A stretch of 64,000 nucleotides of DNA, taken from assembly GCA_018136815.1 (NCBI GenBank), contig CM030932.1, positions 7,579,628-7,643,627 on the forward strand, written 5' to 3'. This document shows, in pieces, positions 40,296 through 50,383 of this stretch. The notes below the pieces were generated by a model. That model was not told the origin of the DNA. It did no database searches and saw only the letters and a list, made by a program, of their open reading frames with translations. Each line of letters begins with the position of its first letter. Position 1 is the stretch's first letter. The stretch comes from Isochrysis galbana (taxonomy: Eukaryota; Haptophyta; Isochrysidales; Isochrysidaceae). A program made the translations under genes and the position numbers.

Positions 40296-41444
40296 ACCAA
40301 CCCTTGTCTGTGATATTGAAGCCGAGTACAATCGAGGATTCATACAAGGGCATCAGAGCGGCTTCTCCGTAGGCTACACACAAGGCCACACACAAGCACT
40401 CCAACAATGGCAAGGAGATGACTCTGTAGGACGTCAGCAGAGGGATCCTGGCGGTCTTGAGCAAGGGTGTCTTCAAGGTCTCGACCAATGGCGACAAGAA
40501 GGGCTCCAAAAAGGGCGACAAGAAGGTCTAGAGCAAGGGCGACAAGAAGGGCTCCAAAAAGGGCACCATGAAGGGCTCCAAAAAGGGCGACAAGAAGGTC
40601 TAGAGCAAGGGCGACAAGAAGGTCTCGACCAAGGGCGACAAGAAGGTCTCGACCAAGGGCGACAAGAAGGTTTCGACCAAGGGCGACAAGAAGGACTCCA
40701 CAAAGGGCACCAAGAAGGACTCCACAAAGGGCACCAAGAAGGACTTGAGCAAGGACGTCTTCAAGGTCTTGACCAAGGGCGACAAGAAGGTCTCGACCAA
40801 GGGCGACAAGAAGGTTTCGACCAAGGGCGACAAGAAGGACTCCACAAAGGGCACCAAGAAGGACTCCACAAAGGGCACCAAGAAGGACTTGAGCAAGGGC
40901 GTCTTCAAGGTCTCGACCAAGGGCGCCAAGAAGGACTCCACAAAGGGCACCAAGAAGGACTCCACAAAGGGCACCAAGAAGGACTCCACAAAGGGCACCA
41001 AGAAGGACTTGAGCAAGGGCGTCTTCAAGGTCTCGACCAAGGGCGCCAAGAAGGACTCCACAAAGGGCACCAAGAAGGACTTGAGCAAGGGCGTCTTCAA
41101 GGTCTCGACCAAGGGCGCCAAGAAGGACTCCACAAAGGGCACCAAGAAGGACTCCACAAAGGGCACCAAGAAGGACTCCACAAAGGGCACCAAGAAGGAC
41201 TTGAGCAAGGGCGTCTTCAAGGTCTCGAACAAGGGCATCTTCAAGGTCTCGAGCAAGGGTGCCAAGAAGGACTCCAAAAAGGGCACAAAGAAGGGCTCCG
41301 AAAAGGGCACCAAGAAGGGCTCCAAAAAGGGCACCAAGAAGGGCTCCAAAAAGGGCACCAAGAAGGACTTGAGCAAGGGCGACTAGAAGGTCTAGACCAA
41401 GGGCGACAAGAAGGTCTCGACCAATGGGCAGTGGGTGGAAGGGC
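40296..41444 (+). pseudogene. Truncated duplicate of the GX3-repeat protein gene
   Basis: Starts with the same sequence as 42,856 onwards (accaacccttgtctgtgata, CDIEAEYNRGFIQGHQSGF) and continues into the same 12/24-bp repeat array (EGLxxGRQ type), but has no start codon or ankyrin part. It ends in unrelated sequence after about 41,444. Because the unit is a multiple of three without stops, all frames and both strands appear open, which is not evidence of coding. Confidence 0.7.
40440..41425. repeat. 12/24-bp minisatellite array 1
   Basis: Tandem units of the type ggcaccaagaaggactccac plus aaag, interspersed with gacttgagcaagggcgtctt variants. Period 12 with 24- and 36-bp higher order. Confidence 0.9.
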
Positions 41445-41489
41445 TCTTGGATCCGAATGTGTGGTGTTATCATTCCAAAGTGCACCTAA

Positions 41490-41800
41490 CTGCCCATCCC
41501 AGAAACTACCCAGCAACTATTAACTGCCCAATCAAACTATCAACTGCCCACCAACGGATAGACTGCCCACCAACTGATAGACTACCCACCAACTGCTCAT
41601 CTGTCGACTTCTCAATCTCCGAGGTACCTCCGTCGGGGGGGAAGCAAAGGGGGGTGGGGGTAAAGCAAGGGAGGAGGGGGGGAGCAAAGGGGGTGGGGGT
41701 AAAGCAGGGGAAGGGGGGGGGAGTAGGAGGGAGCAACCAGTAGCAAAGAAAACAACCCCCCCCCACCCCTTTGTTTTCCCCCCCCTGCTTCCGCACCCTC
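41490..41800. other. Low-complexity spacer
   Basis: Begins with short caactgcccacc-like repeats (41,490-41,605), then alternating G-rich (41,630-41,730) and C-rich (41,755-41,785) tracts. No gene. Confidence 0.7.
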
Positions 41801-41809
41801 CATTTGCCT

Positions 41810-42330
41810 CTCCTGGCGCCTTTGCCTCTCTTGCTCCCTCGCCTTTCTCCTGTCCTCTTGTCCTCTTGCTCCCTCGCCTTTGCCTCTCCTGGCGCCTTTG
41901 CCTGCTGTCCTCTTGCTCCCTCGCCGTTACCTCTGCTGACGCCGTTGCCTCTCCTGTCCTCTTGTTCCCTCGCCTTTGCCTCTCCTGACGTCTTTGCCTC
42001 TCCTGTCCTCTTGCTCCCTCGCCTTTGCCTCTCCTGTCCTCTTGCTCCCTCCCTCGCCTTTGCCTCTCCTGTCCTCTTGTTCCCTCGCTTTCGCCTCCTC
42101 CTGACGCCTTTGCCTCTACTGTCCTCTTCCTCTGTCCCTCTTGCTCCCTCACCTTTCTCCTGTCCTCTTGTTCCCTCGCCTTTGCCTCCTCCTGACGTCT
42201 TTGCCTCTACTGTCCTCTTCCTCTGTCCCTCTTGCTCCCTCACCTTTCTCCTGTCCTCTTGTTCCCTCGCATTTGCCTCCTCCTGACGTCTTTGCCTCTC
42301 CTTTCCTCTTCCTCCCTCGCCCTTACCAGT
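41810..42330. repeat. CT-rich minisatellite upstream of the ankyrin gene
   Basis: Irregular copies of about 30 bp built from ttgcctctcctgtcctcttg and ctccctcgcc, ending about 20 bp before the ATG at 42351. It could lie in the promoter or 5' UTR; that is an inference from position. Confidence 0.8.
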
Positions 42331-42350
42331 CGTTGCCTCCATTCTGCAGC

Positions 42351-43922
42351 ATGAGCAATGCTCCTCCATGCTGTGCTCTCCTCCTGAATGGTCTGCTTGA
42401 GGGTAGTCCAATAGCACCAACCAAGTTCATGGAAGAGATGCGAATGCTATATACCATTGCTTCCGAAAAGTATACACCATTGATGATTGCTGCCTACTTG
42501 GGTCATTCCAATTGTGTGGCAACACTCCTTCGATTTGCTCCATTGGGGTACATGAACATGAAGAGTACTCTCTGGGGGAAGACCGCCTTGATACTCGCAG
42601 TCGAGCGTGGTCATCTTCCATGTGTCAAACATCTTGCGGCACAATGGAATGCTCCATTGGATCAGATGGACAACATGAAGAACACCCCATTAATGTATGC
42701 CTGCCTACGTGGCGATGTCGAGATGGTCGATCTATTACAGCACTATGGGGCAACCATCGACCAGACGACTGCCTGTCAATGTCTCAACAATTCCATGAGC
42801 CAACGTACAGCTCATCTACATGACATCTCCAATCTCCTACGTGTTGTATGGACTCCACCAACCCTTGTCTGTGATATTGAAGCCGAATACAATCGAGGAT
42901 TCATACAAGGGCATCAGAGCGGCTTCTCCATAGGCTACTCACAAGGCCACACACAAGCACTCCAACAATGGCAAGGAGATGACTCTGTAGGACGTCAGCA
43001 GAGGGATCCTGGCGGTTTTGAGCAAGGGCGTCTTCAAGGTCTCGACCAAGGGCGACAAGAAGGGCTCCAAAAAGGGCACCAAGAAGGGCTCCAAAAAGGG
43101 CACCAAGAAGGGCTCCAAAAAGGGCGTCTTCAAGGTCTCGACCAAGGGCGACAAGAAGGGCACAAAGAAGGACTTGAGCAAGGGCGACAAGAAGGTCTAG
43201 TCCAAGGGCGACAAGAAGGGCTCCACAAAGGGCACCAAGAAGGACTTGAGCAAGGGCGACAAGAAGGTCTAGACCAAGGGCGACAAGAAGGACTCCACAA
43301 AGGGCACCAAGAAGGACTCCACAAAGGGCACCAAGAAGGACTTGAGCAAGGGCGTCTTCAAGGTCTCGAACAAGGGCGCCAAGAAGGACTCCACAAAGGG
43401 CACCAAGAAGGACTCCAAAAAGGGCACCAAGAAGGACTTGAGCAAGGGCGTCTTCAAGGTCTCGAACAAGGGCGCCAAGAAGGACTCCACAAAGGGCACC
43501 AAGAAGGACTCCAAAAAGGGCACCAAGAAGGACTTGAGCAAGGGCGACAAGAAGGTCTCGAACAAGGGCGCCAAGAAGGACTCCACAAAGGGCACCAAGA
43601 AGGACTCCACAAGGGGTACCAAGAAGGACTTGAGCAAGGGCGTCTTCAAGGTCTCGAACAAGGGCGTCTTCAAGGTCGCCAAGAAGGACTCCAAAAAGGG
43701 CGCCAAGAAGGACTTGAGCAAGGGCGTCCATGCCCGCAAGAACATCTCTGCTGGTCTCACAAGATCAATCAACGTGATGCTCTTCTACCAGCCTCAGGTC
43801 ATGCTCGTACACAGACGATACAACAACTTGATCGTCAAACCATTCTTGCCATGATATTGGAAGACCAGCACATTCAAAAGCTGGTAGAAATTCAATCTCA
43901 AAGACTGTACAGACTATACTAG
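42351..43922 (+). CDS. Ankyrin-repeat protein with a long GX3/EGLxxGRQ repeat tail
   Basis: 523 residues from the ATG at 42351; the frame extends further up only through the CT minisatellite. Residues about 35-140 carry ankyrin repeats: YTPLMIAAYLGHSNCVATLL, GKTALILAVERGHLPCVKHL, NTPLMYACLRGDVEMVDLLQ. Then comes GFIQGHQSGFSIGYSQGHTQ, a glycine-every-four pattern as in deca-GX3 proteins (Yae1/Lto1 family). More than 200 residues of EGL(Q/H/E/D)(K/Q)G(R/H)Q follow, encoded by the DNA minisatellite, ending in a short unique C-terminus (SHKINQRDALLPASGHART). Ankyrin repeats bind proteins; the tail is probably helical. Function unknown. Lower GC than its neighbours and adjacent to an IS-type transposase, so acquisition by transfer is possible. 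The array length is expected to vary between strains. Confidence 0.75.
   Translation: MSNAPPCCALLLNGLLEGSPIAPTKFMEEMRMLYTIASEKYTPLMIAAYLGHSNCVATLLRFAPLGYMNMKSTLWGKTALILAVERGHLPCVKHLAAQWNAPLDQMDNMKNTPLMYACLRGDVEMVDLLQHYGATIDQTTACQCLNNSMSQRTAHLHDISNLLRVVWTPPTLVCDIEAEYNRGFIQGHQSGFSIGYSQGHTQALQQWQGDDSVGRQQRDPGGFEQGRLQGLDQGRQEGLQKGHQEGLQKGHQEGLQKGRLQGLDQGRQEGHKEGLEQGRQEGLVQGRQEGLHKGHQEGLEQGRQEGLDQGRQEGLHKGHQEGLHKGHQEGLEQGRLQGLEQGRQEGLHKGHQEGLQKGHQEGLEQGRLQGLEQGRQEGLHKGHQEGLQKGHQEGLEQGRQEGLEQGRQEGLHKGHQEGLHKGYQEGLEQGRLQGLEQGRLQGRQEGLQKGRQEGLEQGRPCPQEHLCWSHKINQRDALLPASGHARTQTIQQLDRQTILAMILEDQHIQKLVEIQSQRLYRLY
43015..43730. repeat. 12/24-bp minisatellite array 2 (inside the ankyrin gene)
   Basis: Same units as the array at 40,440-41,425 and translated in frame as EGLxxGRQ/EGLxxGHQ. 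Confidence 0.9.
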
Positions 43923-43981
43923 GGAGACAAATACAGCAGAGCATTTAGGGTCTGTGCGAAAAGGTATCACAGTAGGAAATC

Positions 43982-44423
43982 ATGGATCTCCGGGCACGTG
44001 GAGCAATCACCGCCGCAGTCACTTCCCTACTGCCCCTTACCGGCGGTAGACCCAGAGCGGATGTCAACCAAATGCTCGACAAGATGTGCCATATCCTATG
44101 GACAGGAGCACCATGGAGGTCCCTTGGTTCCGGGTACAGCACCGTACATGGCACATTCCTCAAATGGAGCAGGGTGGGCGTCTTCGAGACAGCATACAGA
44201 GCACTCCTCAGGCTAGAGAGGAGACGGACGCCACGAAGGGGCGTATTCCATTGTATCGATTCCACATTTGTCAAAAGTATCTACGGACGTGATTGTAATT
44301 GGCCGAAACCCGACTGATCGAGGAAGGATGACCACCAAAGTATCCGCCCTTGTGGACCAAGATGGGATTCCACTCTCGCTTCGCTTCTTTCCTGAGTTAA
44401 TTCCGAATCGACATAAGCTTTGA
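43982..44423 (+). pseudogene. IS5-type (DDE) transposase, frame-split and truncated
   Basis: First frame 43982-44317: helix-turn-helix-like N-terminus of IS5 transposases (LPLTGGRPRADVNQMLDKMC, ILWTGAPWRSL, GTFLKWSRVGVFE) and the first catalytic Asp in HCIDSTFVK. Near 44,290 the similarity moves to the next frame, IGRNPTDRGRMTTKV then VDQDGIPLSLRFFPE, stopping at 44421-44423. The later catalytic Asp and Glu are absent, so it is inactive as it stands. Some IS5 subgroups use two overlapping frames, so the slip might be original; the C-terminal loss is not. A bacterial- or giant-virus-type element in an algal chromosome suggests transfer. Confidence 0.75.
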
Positions 44424-44858
44424 TTGTACGAAGCAGATCATCACGACTCATATTGATGATTGTTTTCGCAGTGAATTTATTGCTCAAGGGAGTGTGTATC
44501 ATATAAATCAGCCTCGCAAATGGCATGTAAGGTGTCTTTAATGTTCGTATTGTGCTTGAAACTTGAAATCGAATTAACTGAATAAGGACTTACATTCGAA
44601 AGTGTACGTCCACAAATTTGGGTTCGACTCAAGCAGCCTCCTCAGGGAGTTGTTGCTCCCCCCCGGGTTGACCCCAACCGGCGGCGGCGGACTGATGCTG
44701 CCCAATGCTTCCGCAATAACCTGCATGGCAGATTTGGAAGTGCCATATGGCGGAAAGAGAGGTGTGATGAATTTTTTAAAGTTATCGTCCATCTTTTTTA
44801 TGATCCATTGCAATCGCTTGCGTATTACATCATCAGCCACCATTCCATTTATAGACAT
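44400..44858 (-). CDS. Small hypothetical gene, possibly two exons
   Basis: Exon 1 from ATG at 44858: a 94-codon frame starting MSINGMVADDVIRKRLQWII, ending near a consensus donor (GTAAGT, GT at 44593-44592). A second frame from 44526 includes NMSRDDLLRTIKAYVDSEL and then runs antisense into the transposase remnant, where I would not trust it. Lower GC than the flanks. Function not recognised. The join is a guess from the donor and the coding feel of both pieces. Confidence 0.35.
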
Positions 44859-45021
44859 GGTTGAGCACTGTGAGGTGGGTGCCTTTGCTTAAATACTAGA
44901 CGATTTTTTTGGTACCGGCGCATCGCGTATTTGGAAACGAGGGGTACCAAATGAAGGCAAACGACCTAGAAGACACTTTATCGCCAGAGGGGAGAGATGC
45001 CGCTCCCCCCTCCTCTCCCTC

Positions 45022-45480
45022 TTCCCTCTTCCTCCTCTCTTCCCTGCGGCTCGGGCCCATGGCGCGCGCCTGCGGCCGCTCTTCAGGTCCCCGGATGGCC
45101 TGTCGGGGCCTGGGAGCATAGCTCAGGGGGCAGGTGACAGGTGAGGCGTGAGGCTGGTGCATGGCCCTAGCCCCTCCTGCCTCTCCCTCGCTGGCGCTCC
45201 GCGCCGCTGCAAGTCGACTAGAGCTGGCTTGGGGCTCTTGATCAGGGGGGCCCAGGGGGAGGAGGGGTTGGTCAAAGCGATGGGCTGGCCACGACAGGCC
45301 ACGGCGAGCGAATCAGGCGAACCTATGGGGGAGGAGTGGGTCAGCAGGGCAGTTTGCTCTTGGCAAGCCATAAGGCATGCCAGGAGGGTGGGTGGTGCCT
45401 CCCCCCACAGCAGGGGAGGAGTGGAGAGAGGGGAGGCTCGTGCCCCCCATAGGTGACCTAAGTATGAACTTAGTTGTATT
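45022..45480 (+). repeat. Dispersed repeat, copy 1 (partner at 62,886-63,335)
   Basis: Shared strings with the second copy include cctgcctctccctcgctggc, gctggccacgacaggcca, gagtgggtcagcagggcag, aggggaggagtggagagagg, and the end aagtat(g/a)aacttagttg. No coding frame is preserved between copies. A tRNA-like box A (tagctcagggg, about 45,117) lies near its start, hinting at a SINE-like origin. Confidence 0.8.
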
Positions 45481-46089
45481 TATGAACCATAAGACCCTAT
45501 CGGCAAAGCACTTGCTAAATGGAGGAGCTATGACGGTGGGGTCACAGGGCTCACAGATGTCTAGCAGCTGATTGCTCAAGCAACTTGGCGTTTTGCTGAA
45601 GCTCTAGATACGCTCTCGCACATCAACAGGGAGCGTGTGTTGTGGGCATCCCATCTGCCCCATCACCTCCTTCCTTCGGCTGGCGAAAGGCGCACAGCCC
45701 GCAGTAGGCGACGACGGCTCCTTGCCCGACGCGCAGCGCGATGGGCCATTGGCGCCCCACGGCGCATCCCGCGGGGTTGGGGGAGCCTCCATCGTGCGGA
45801 TGTCTTGCGCCGCGCTAGTGCCTTGATGCATCGCCCATAGGCATCCTACAACGCAGACCGTGACGTGCGGCGCCCGGGGGCGCCACAGAGTAGGCGGAGG
45901 CGACGCAGATCTGTACTCTGCGATAGCTGTGTTCATCCATGCCGAGACGGGCGTGTACATCCGGTTTGAGTAGCCTCTGCCACCACTCCCTCCGTCAACA
46001 TCGGGATTATTTCCAAAGCAAACCAGCGGACGCTCCTCCCCTCCTGCGCCCGCCACATACTTTACTCCACGTTGCTCACTCGACAAAGC
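45481..46089. other. Spacer downstream of the carboxypeptidase gene
   Basis: A minus-strand frame of 160 codons covers 45604-46086, but I recognise nothing in it and its composition is generic. It could be 3' UTR or an extra exon. No other feature seen. Confidence 0.4.
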
Positions 46090-48738
46090 CTATGATGACT
46101 GAAACGTCCTCACACCAGGGCGGACAACACCGCGACCACCGGCAGCTGCCGGAACCGTGAACAAGGCCTCTTTGCGCTGAATGACGGGCGGTTTTTTGCA
46201 GTCCTTGACATAGGGCTTGTATTCTTCGCCTGCCACCCAAGTGCGCATGAACTCGTACGCAGCTGCTGGCTTCATCTGCGGCACCATATGCCCCGAGCCG
46301 CGAATCGTCAAGTAGTCGAGCCGCTGATCCCCATAGCGTGTGACGTAGCCTCCCATCCGGCGGCAGCCATCGATTGTCCACGGACGCCAGGGGGACGTCA
46401 AGTTGAAGCCAAGCGAAGAAGTCCAATTTTGTGCCTGTAGAAGATCGAACCCGTACGGGCATTGCAGCTCAGTCGAGATGGGCCGGAGGAACAAAGCACA
46501 GAGGGGCGGTGTGCGAACACGGAACCGGATTCCGTGTGGCCCACAGACATGCCGCCCCGTGATGGGGTGTGGAGTGGGGATCCTTTTAGAGCAGAGCGCG
46601 CAGACGCGAGAAGTACCTGGAACGAGTTGATGGCAGGATCGGTGTCCCCATTATAAACTAGCACGCGCAACGAGGTGGTCCGCCCCACTCGCGCGTAGAA
46701 GGGGACGAGGTCCTTCTCGGTCGATCGATAAATCATGCCTTCTCCTGTGACGAGGTTTGCGGGCATACTCAGTGCCGACGAGTGATCGTTGCCGCGTGTG
46801 GGATCTCGCCTCTCGCCCCATTTACCGACTCCAACCGCAGCAAGAGGAGCATGAACTCGCAACAAGAAACTCTACAAATACATCGAGTGCTCACCGCCCA
46901 CGCGTAACCCCGCGTGCCGATGCCCTTCCATGGGGAGACTACCATCATAATGCCCGAGTGCGAAGAAGCGCGATGGCATGTGGCCGACTCCTCACCATTG
47001 TCGCCGTTGAAGAAGAGTGAGTCGACTGGCACTCCTAGCGCCTTGCGCACAGCTATGCTGTCAGTCCACACCGTTTGTGCGTCACCACCACCGCATGGGT
47101 AGTCGTTGACGGCACCGGTGACTCCCTCACGAGTGGCTGGAGACACGCGGTCCTCCTCGACGAAACCGAGCATCCGCGCCACCCTAGGTGTAAGTGCGGC
47201 ACGGGACTGGTAGCGTATGCCGCCTACCTCGCCGCTCTGGCTGACAGGCGACGCCCTGCTGCGGAGCCCTTCTTGGTAGATGCAGTCGTCATAGAGTCCG
47301 TACGCAAAATAACCGCCCACCTCATTGGCAACTTGGCCAAGGGCGTCATGGCAGCCGGGTGGCGGCGGGACGGTACCCTTTTTGAGATAATCCATGCCGC
47401 ACGTGGCGGTGATGCGGTCAAAGAGCAGCGTCGAGATCTGGCCATGTCCATACAAGAAGACGACCTGCCACCTGAGTGGGTGGGCGGGCGGGCGAGCGTA
47501 GCGCTGGAATCGAGAGGCAGCGGGGGAGAGATGCGACACAGCGCGGTGATCTCTGCATCACCATGAGCGACCGCCCCCGCCGCGCGCCGGGCGGGAGGCG
47601 CAACTCACCATGGGCCAAGCCCGTCGCCGCAGATGCCAGACTCGGAGCCCATGCAGCCGTCCCCGACCGCGAAGCCACGAAGCATTGGGCGTAGCGCCTC
47701 GGTCTTTTCGTCAAGGATGCGCTGCACCAGCTTGGGCACGTATACACCTGGGCGGGAGCGAAGATAGGGCGCGCGTGTGCCACAACCGGAGCCACGCCTC
47801 TTGGCGGAGGCGCACGTTGGGTGTCTGCCGCTGGCCTCGCACCTGCGTACGACTCGCCGGTGATATAGAGCGGCTTGCCTTGTCGCTCGGGAAAGATCTC
47901 GTACCAGCCGCGCAGCGCCGCGTACATGGTGTCGGCCATACGCTCGTCGTCCCAGTCGCCACACGAGGTCCCATTGCCACTGGGGCGCCCATCGCAGTAG
48001 GAGAAGCCGACGGGAGGAGGCCAGTCAAAGATGAGCAGGTTGGCGAACTTGGACCATGAATACTCGTTGCGGAAGAGCGTCGGGATGCCCGTCTCGTTGA
48101 ACTCGGCGGTGCGCAACGAGCGCTCATCTAGCACAAGCGGCCCTACGCGAGCCATGGAGGGGTGTGTGCTGGACGCGGCCGGATGCAGTTCGGGAAAACC
48201 GGCTTTGGCTGATATCGATAGAGATGCAAAGACAAGCAAGAGGCCCGCATCCTGGGAGGCCTAAAGGAGGCCTGCGCCATTCGGGCTCTAAGATGTGCGT
48301 GGTTGTGTGTTAGTGTGATGGAGGTCAGGTGAGAGTGCCCGTTCGGGCGTAGCTCGACCAGCATCCCAAGTATCGACTAGGCGGCAGGCGTTCCGTCCGG
48401 AGGAGGGCGAGCTGCCCCAGGACGCTCTGCTTACGCGGTGCGTCCACGCACGAGCGCGTGGGGGGGGGGGGGGAAACTCCCTCACCCAACTCAACCAGCA
48501 TTCCAAACATCGACGAGGCGCCAGGGCCCCCGTTTGTCCAGAGGAGGGTCGGCGTCTCTGCGTCCGCCTCACTCTGGATATACATGTAGTGGAGCGAGAG
48601 CGAGTGGGAGAGAGAGGGGGGAAGCGAGACGTAGCCGGAGAAGGTGCGCGAGGGCAGTGCGCCCGCCCAGCCAGGCAACGACCCCACCTCGCCCCGCGAC
48701 ATTCCGAGGGAGAGCAGCCACAGGGCCCAGCCGGCCAT
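46090..48738 (-). CDS. Serine carboxypeptidase (peptidase family S10), six exons
   Basis: Exons on the minus strand: 48738-48486, 48142-47843, 47747-47609, 47471-46996, 46744-46617, 46434-46090 (1641 nt, 546 residues). Phases agree at every junction and all introns are GT-AG. The N-terminus is hydrophobic (MAGWALWLLSLG), a likely signal peptide for secretion or vacuole. Family hallmarks in order: SLPGW...TFSGYV, TLLWTNGGPGASSMFGMLVE, NEYSWSKFANLLIFDWPPPV, nucleophile Ser in ITGESYAG, YVPKLVQRILDE, ALGVPVDSLFFNGDNGEGM, catalytic Asp in LVYNGDTDPAINSF, SPWRPWTIDG, catalytic His in TIRGSGHMVPQMKPAAA. Length fits the family. It would remove C-terminal residues from proteins in an acidic compartment. 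Only the SLPPSLSHSLS piece in exon 1 is unusual. Confidence 0.93.
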
Positions 48739-48919
48739 CGGAGCGAGACGGCGGGAGGCGGGGCGCGGCGGCGTGGCGGCTTGGGGTGGCGGAGGCCGCG
48801 CGCTCGAGCTTCTATGTGAAGGACAGAGCAGTGAAGATGTAGAAGCCGCGCAGGGGTGTGGGGTCGGGACGGGCAGAGGCCTATTTGTACGGCATGCGTG
48901 TCGTCTACTCGTTAGAAAT
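48739..48919. other. Short GC-rich upstream region of the carboxypeptidase
   Basis: Likely promoter and 5' UTR of the minus-strand gene by position. No motif recognised. Confidence 0.4.
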
Positions 48920-49110
48920 TAAAGCATTGTAGAGTAGCGCATCTTGTCGACTATAGCGTTAGACATTGTAGTCTTATAAGGTCTTGTCGGCTAGCACCTA
49001 GCCACGTACACCGGACGAGCCATGCACCAACCGCGCACATCCCCATCGCGGGGCAGGGGCTCCGTTGCTCCGTTGCCGCTGCGGCACGGTCCCTCAGCAC
49101 TAGGATTTCA
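48920..49110 (+). repeat. Dispersed repeat family R, copy 3
   Basis: attgtagagtagcgcatctt, ccggacgagccatgcaccaa and cggtccctcagcactagg match the other copies. Confidence 0.75.
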
Positions 49111-49850
49111 TCCTAGGATTTGGCTCCGGCGAGAATTTCGTTTCAGACCCACCCAAATTTCGTTTCGAAATTTTGCTTGCCCTGACCTAAATTTCGGGGG
49201 TCATTTCTCATTTTGTTCGAAATTTGTTTCGAGCGCCGCCGCCGCCGCGGACGCCGGCACATCGGTGCCCCAAGTCGGTGTGTTCAGCAGGCGACTACGC
49301 GACTGCCTATTCCTATTACTATTAACCTATACACTCACATGTGCTCTCGCGTGCTCGCGTGGCTTTCGCCGCACTTTGGCACTACACTATACCATACTAT
49401 ACCATCATTTTTCACATTTTAGAGGCAACCTACTTGTTGCGGGTAAGGAAGGGGCCTTGTACACTTGCCTCTTCCTGCATGCCCTGACTAGGTTCCCCGC
49501 GCGACTCCCCCCGTCCGCCGTCCGTCGCGCCCCGATTCCCTTCCCCTCTCTCCTTTCCCGCCGTTCCCCCGAGTGCTCCCTTGAGTTTCCGCCCCCTTTC
49601 CGTCTATTATTTTCCCGCGCGTCCCCCCCCCCGCGCGTGACGTTTTCCTCTGGTGTCCTCCGAACCCTCTGCGCTATCGCCCGATCGCCCCTCGTGCTCC
49701 TCCCGTCTGCTCCTGCTCTCGCCCTTGTGCTACAGTGCCCCGTGATGGCTGAGAACGCGCCCGCGCCGTCCGACCTGTCCCCGCGTGCTCCCTCAGTCCC
49801 CTCTCGCCCACCCTCCATGCCCCACATTAGGCTCTGTGAAGACAACGCCT
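49111..49850 (+). mobile_element. Retroelement leader/gag-start fragment
   Basis: Contains LTR/leader-like sequence related to the insertion at 35,630-36,165 (see 49,490-49,700), then an ATG at 49744 opening MAENAPAPSDLSPRAPSVPS, the Ser/Pro-rich style of gag N-termini seen elsewhere in the window. It breaks off at about 49,850, where the next gene begins. Confidence 0.5.
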
Positions 49851-49855
49851 TCAGG

Positions 49856-50351
49856 TGATTGGGGAGGGGGATACTCTGAATATTTGGACAAGCACACTCT
49901 GGATTGTGGCACGAATGGTCTGAATCAATTCCAACTCACGAGGCCAACTGACACGACGCTTTCGTATAGATACAAATGCCTTCATGGTATTGACAGTCCA
50001 GCAAATATAGTGCAATCCACACCAAGTGATATCAGGGCGGATGGTAGCGTGATATACTTGGACAAGCACGATGTCGATTGTGGTACAAATCCAATCGCCA
50101 AATTCAAACTGAATAGACCTTCACCCGACATGTTATCGTATGATTACACGTGCAATTCCATGGCGGCCCCTGGTCAATGTCGTGACGTGACGATGGAGTG
50201 GAATAACGAAACCTGGCATAACACTAACCTTGACATGCACAACGTTGAATGCGAACAGGACGAAGTCATCACGCAATTCCGGCTGAACCGACGAAGTAGC
50301 ACCCAGGACAAGTTGAGGTACATGTACAGGTGCTGCAAAATGAGCGCGTGA
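49856..50351 (+). CDS. Cysteine-patterned three-repeat protein (5' partial exon)
   Basis: The last exon or a 5'-truncated gene. Three repeats of about 40-50 residues: YLDKHTLDCGTNGLNQFQLT...LSYRYKCL, YLDKHDVDCGTNPIAKFKLN...LSYDYTCN, NLDMHNVECEQDEVITQFRL...LRYMYRCC. Each has a Leu-Asp-x-His start, one central Cys, a hydrophobic strand and a closing Tyr-x-Cys, suggesting a disulfide-bonded beta fold in a secreted or surface protein. Function not recognised. No in-frame ATG precedes the first repeat before the retroelement fragment, so the true start lies in an unseen exon or was lost. Less GC-rich than its surroundings. Stop codon at 50349-50351. Confidence 0.6.
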
Positions 50352-50383
50352 CAATGACACCAGCCACTCCATCACGTCTCAGG

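Noticed and set aside
40340-41485. Long minus-strand frame with repeated Leu-Gly-Ala-Leu residues
   Set aside because: It is the reverse reading of a stop-free minisatellite whose period is a multiple of three; all frames are open there. The same holds for 42,901-43,731.
40440-43730. Regular repeats as a CRISPR array
   Set aside because: Units are contiguous with no unique spacers and encode a repeat peptide; the context is eukaryotic.
45604-46086. 160-codon frame as an extra carboxypeptidase exon
   Set aside because: The six-exon model already ends with a complete C-terminus and stop at 46090; no homology seen in this frame.
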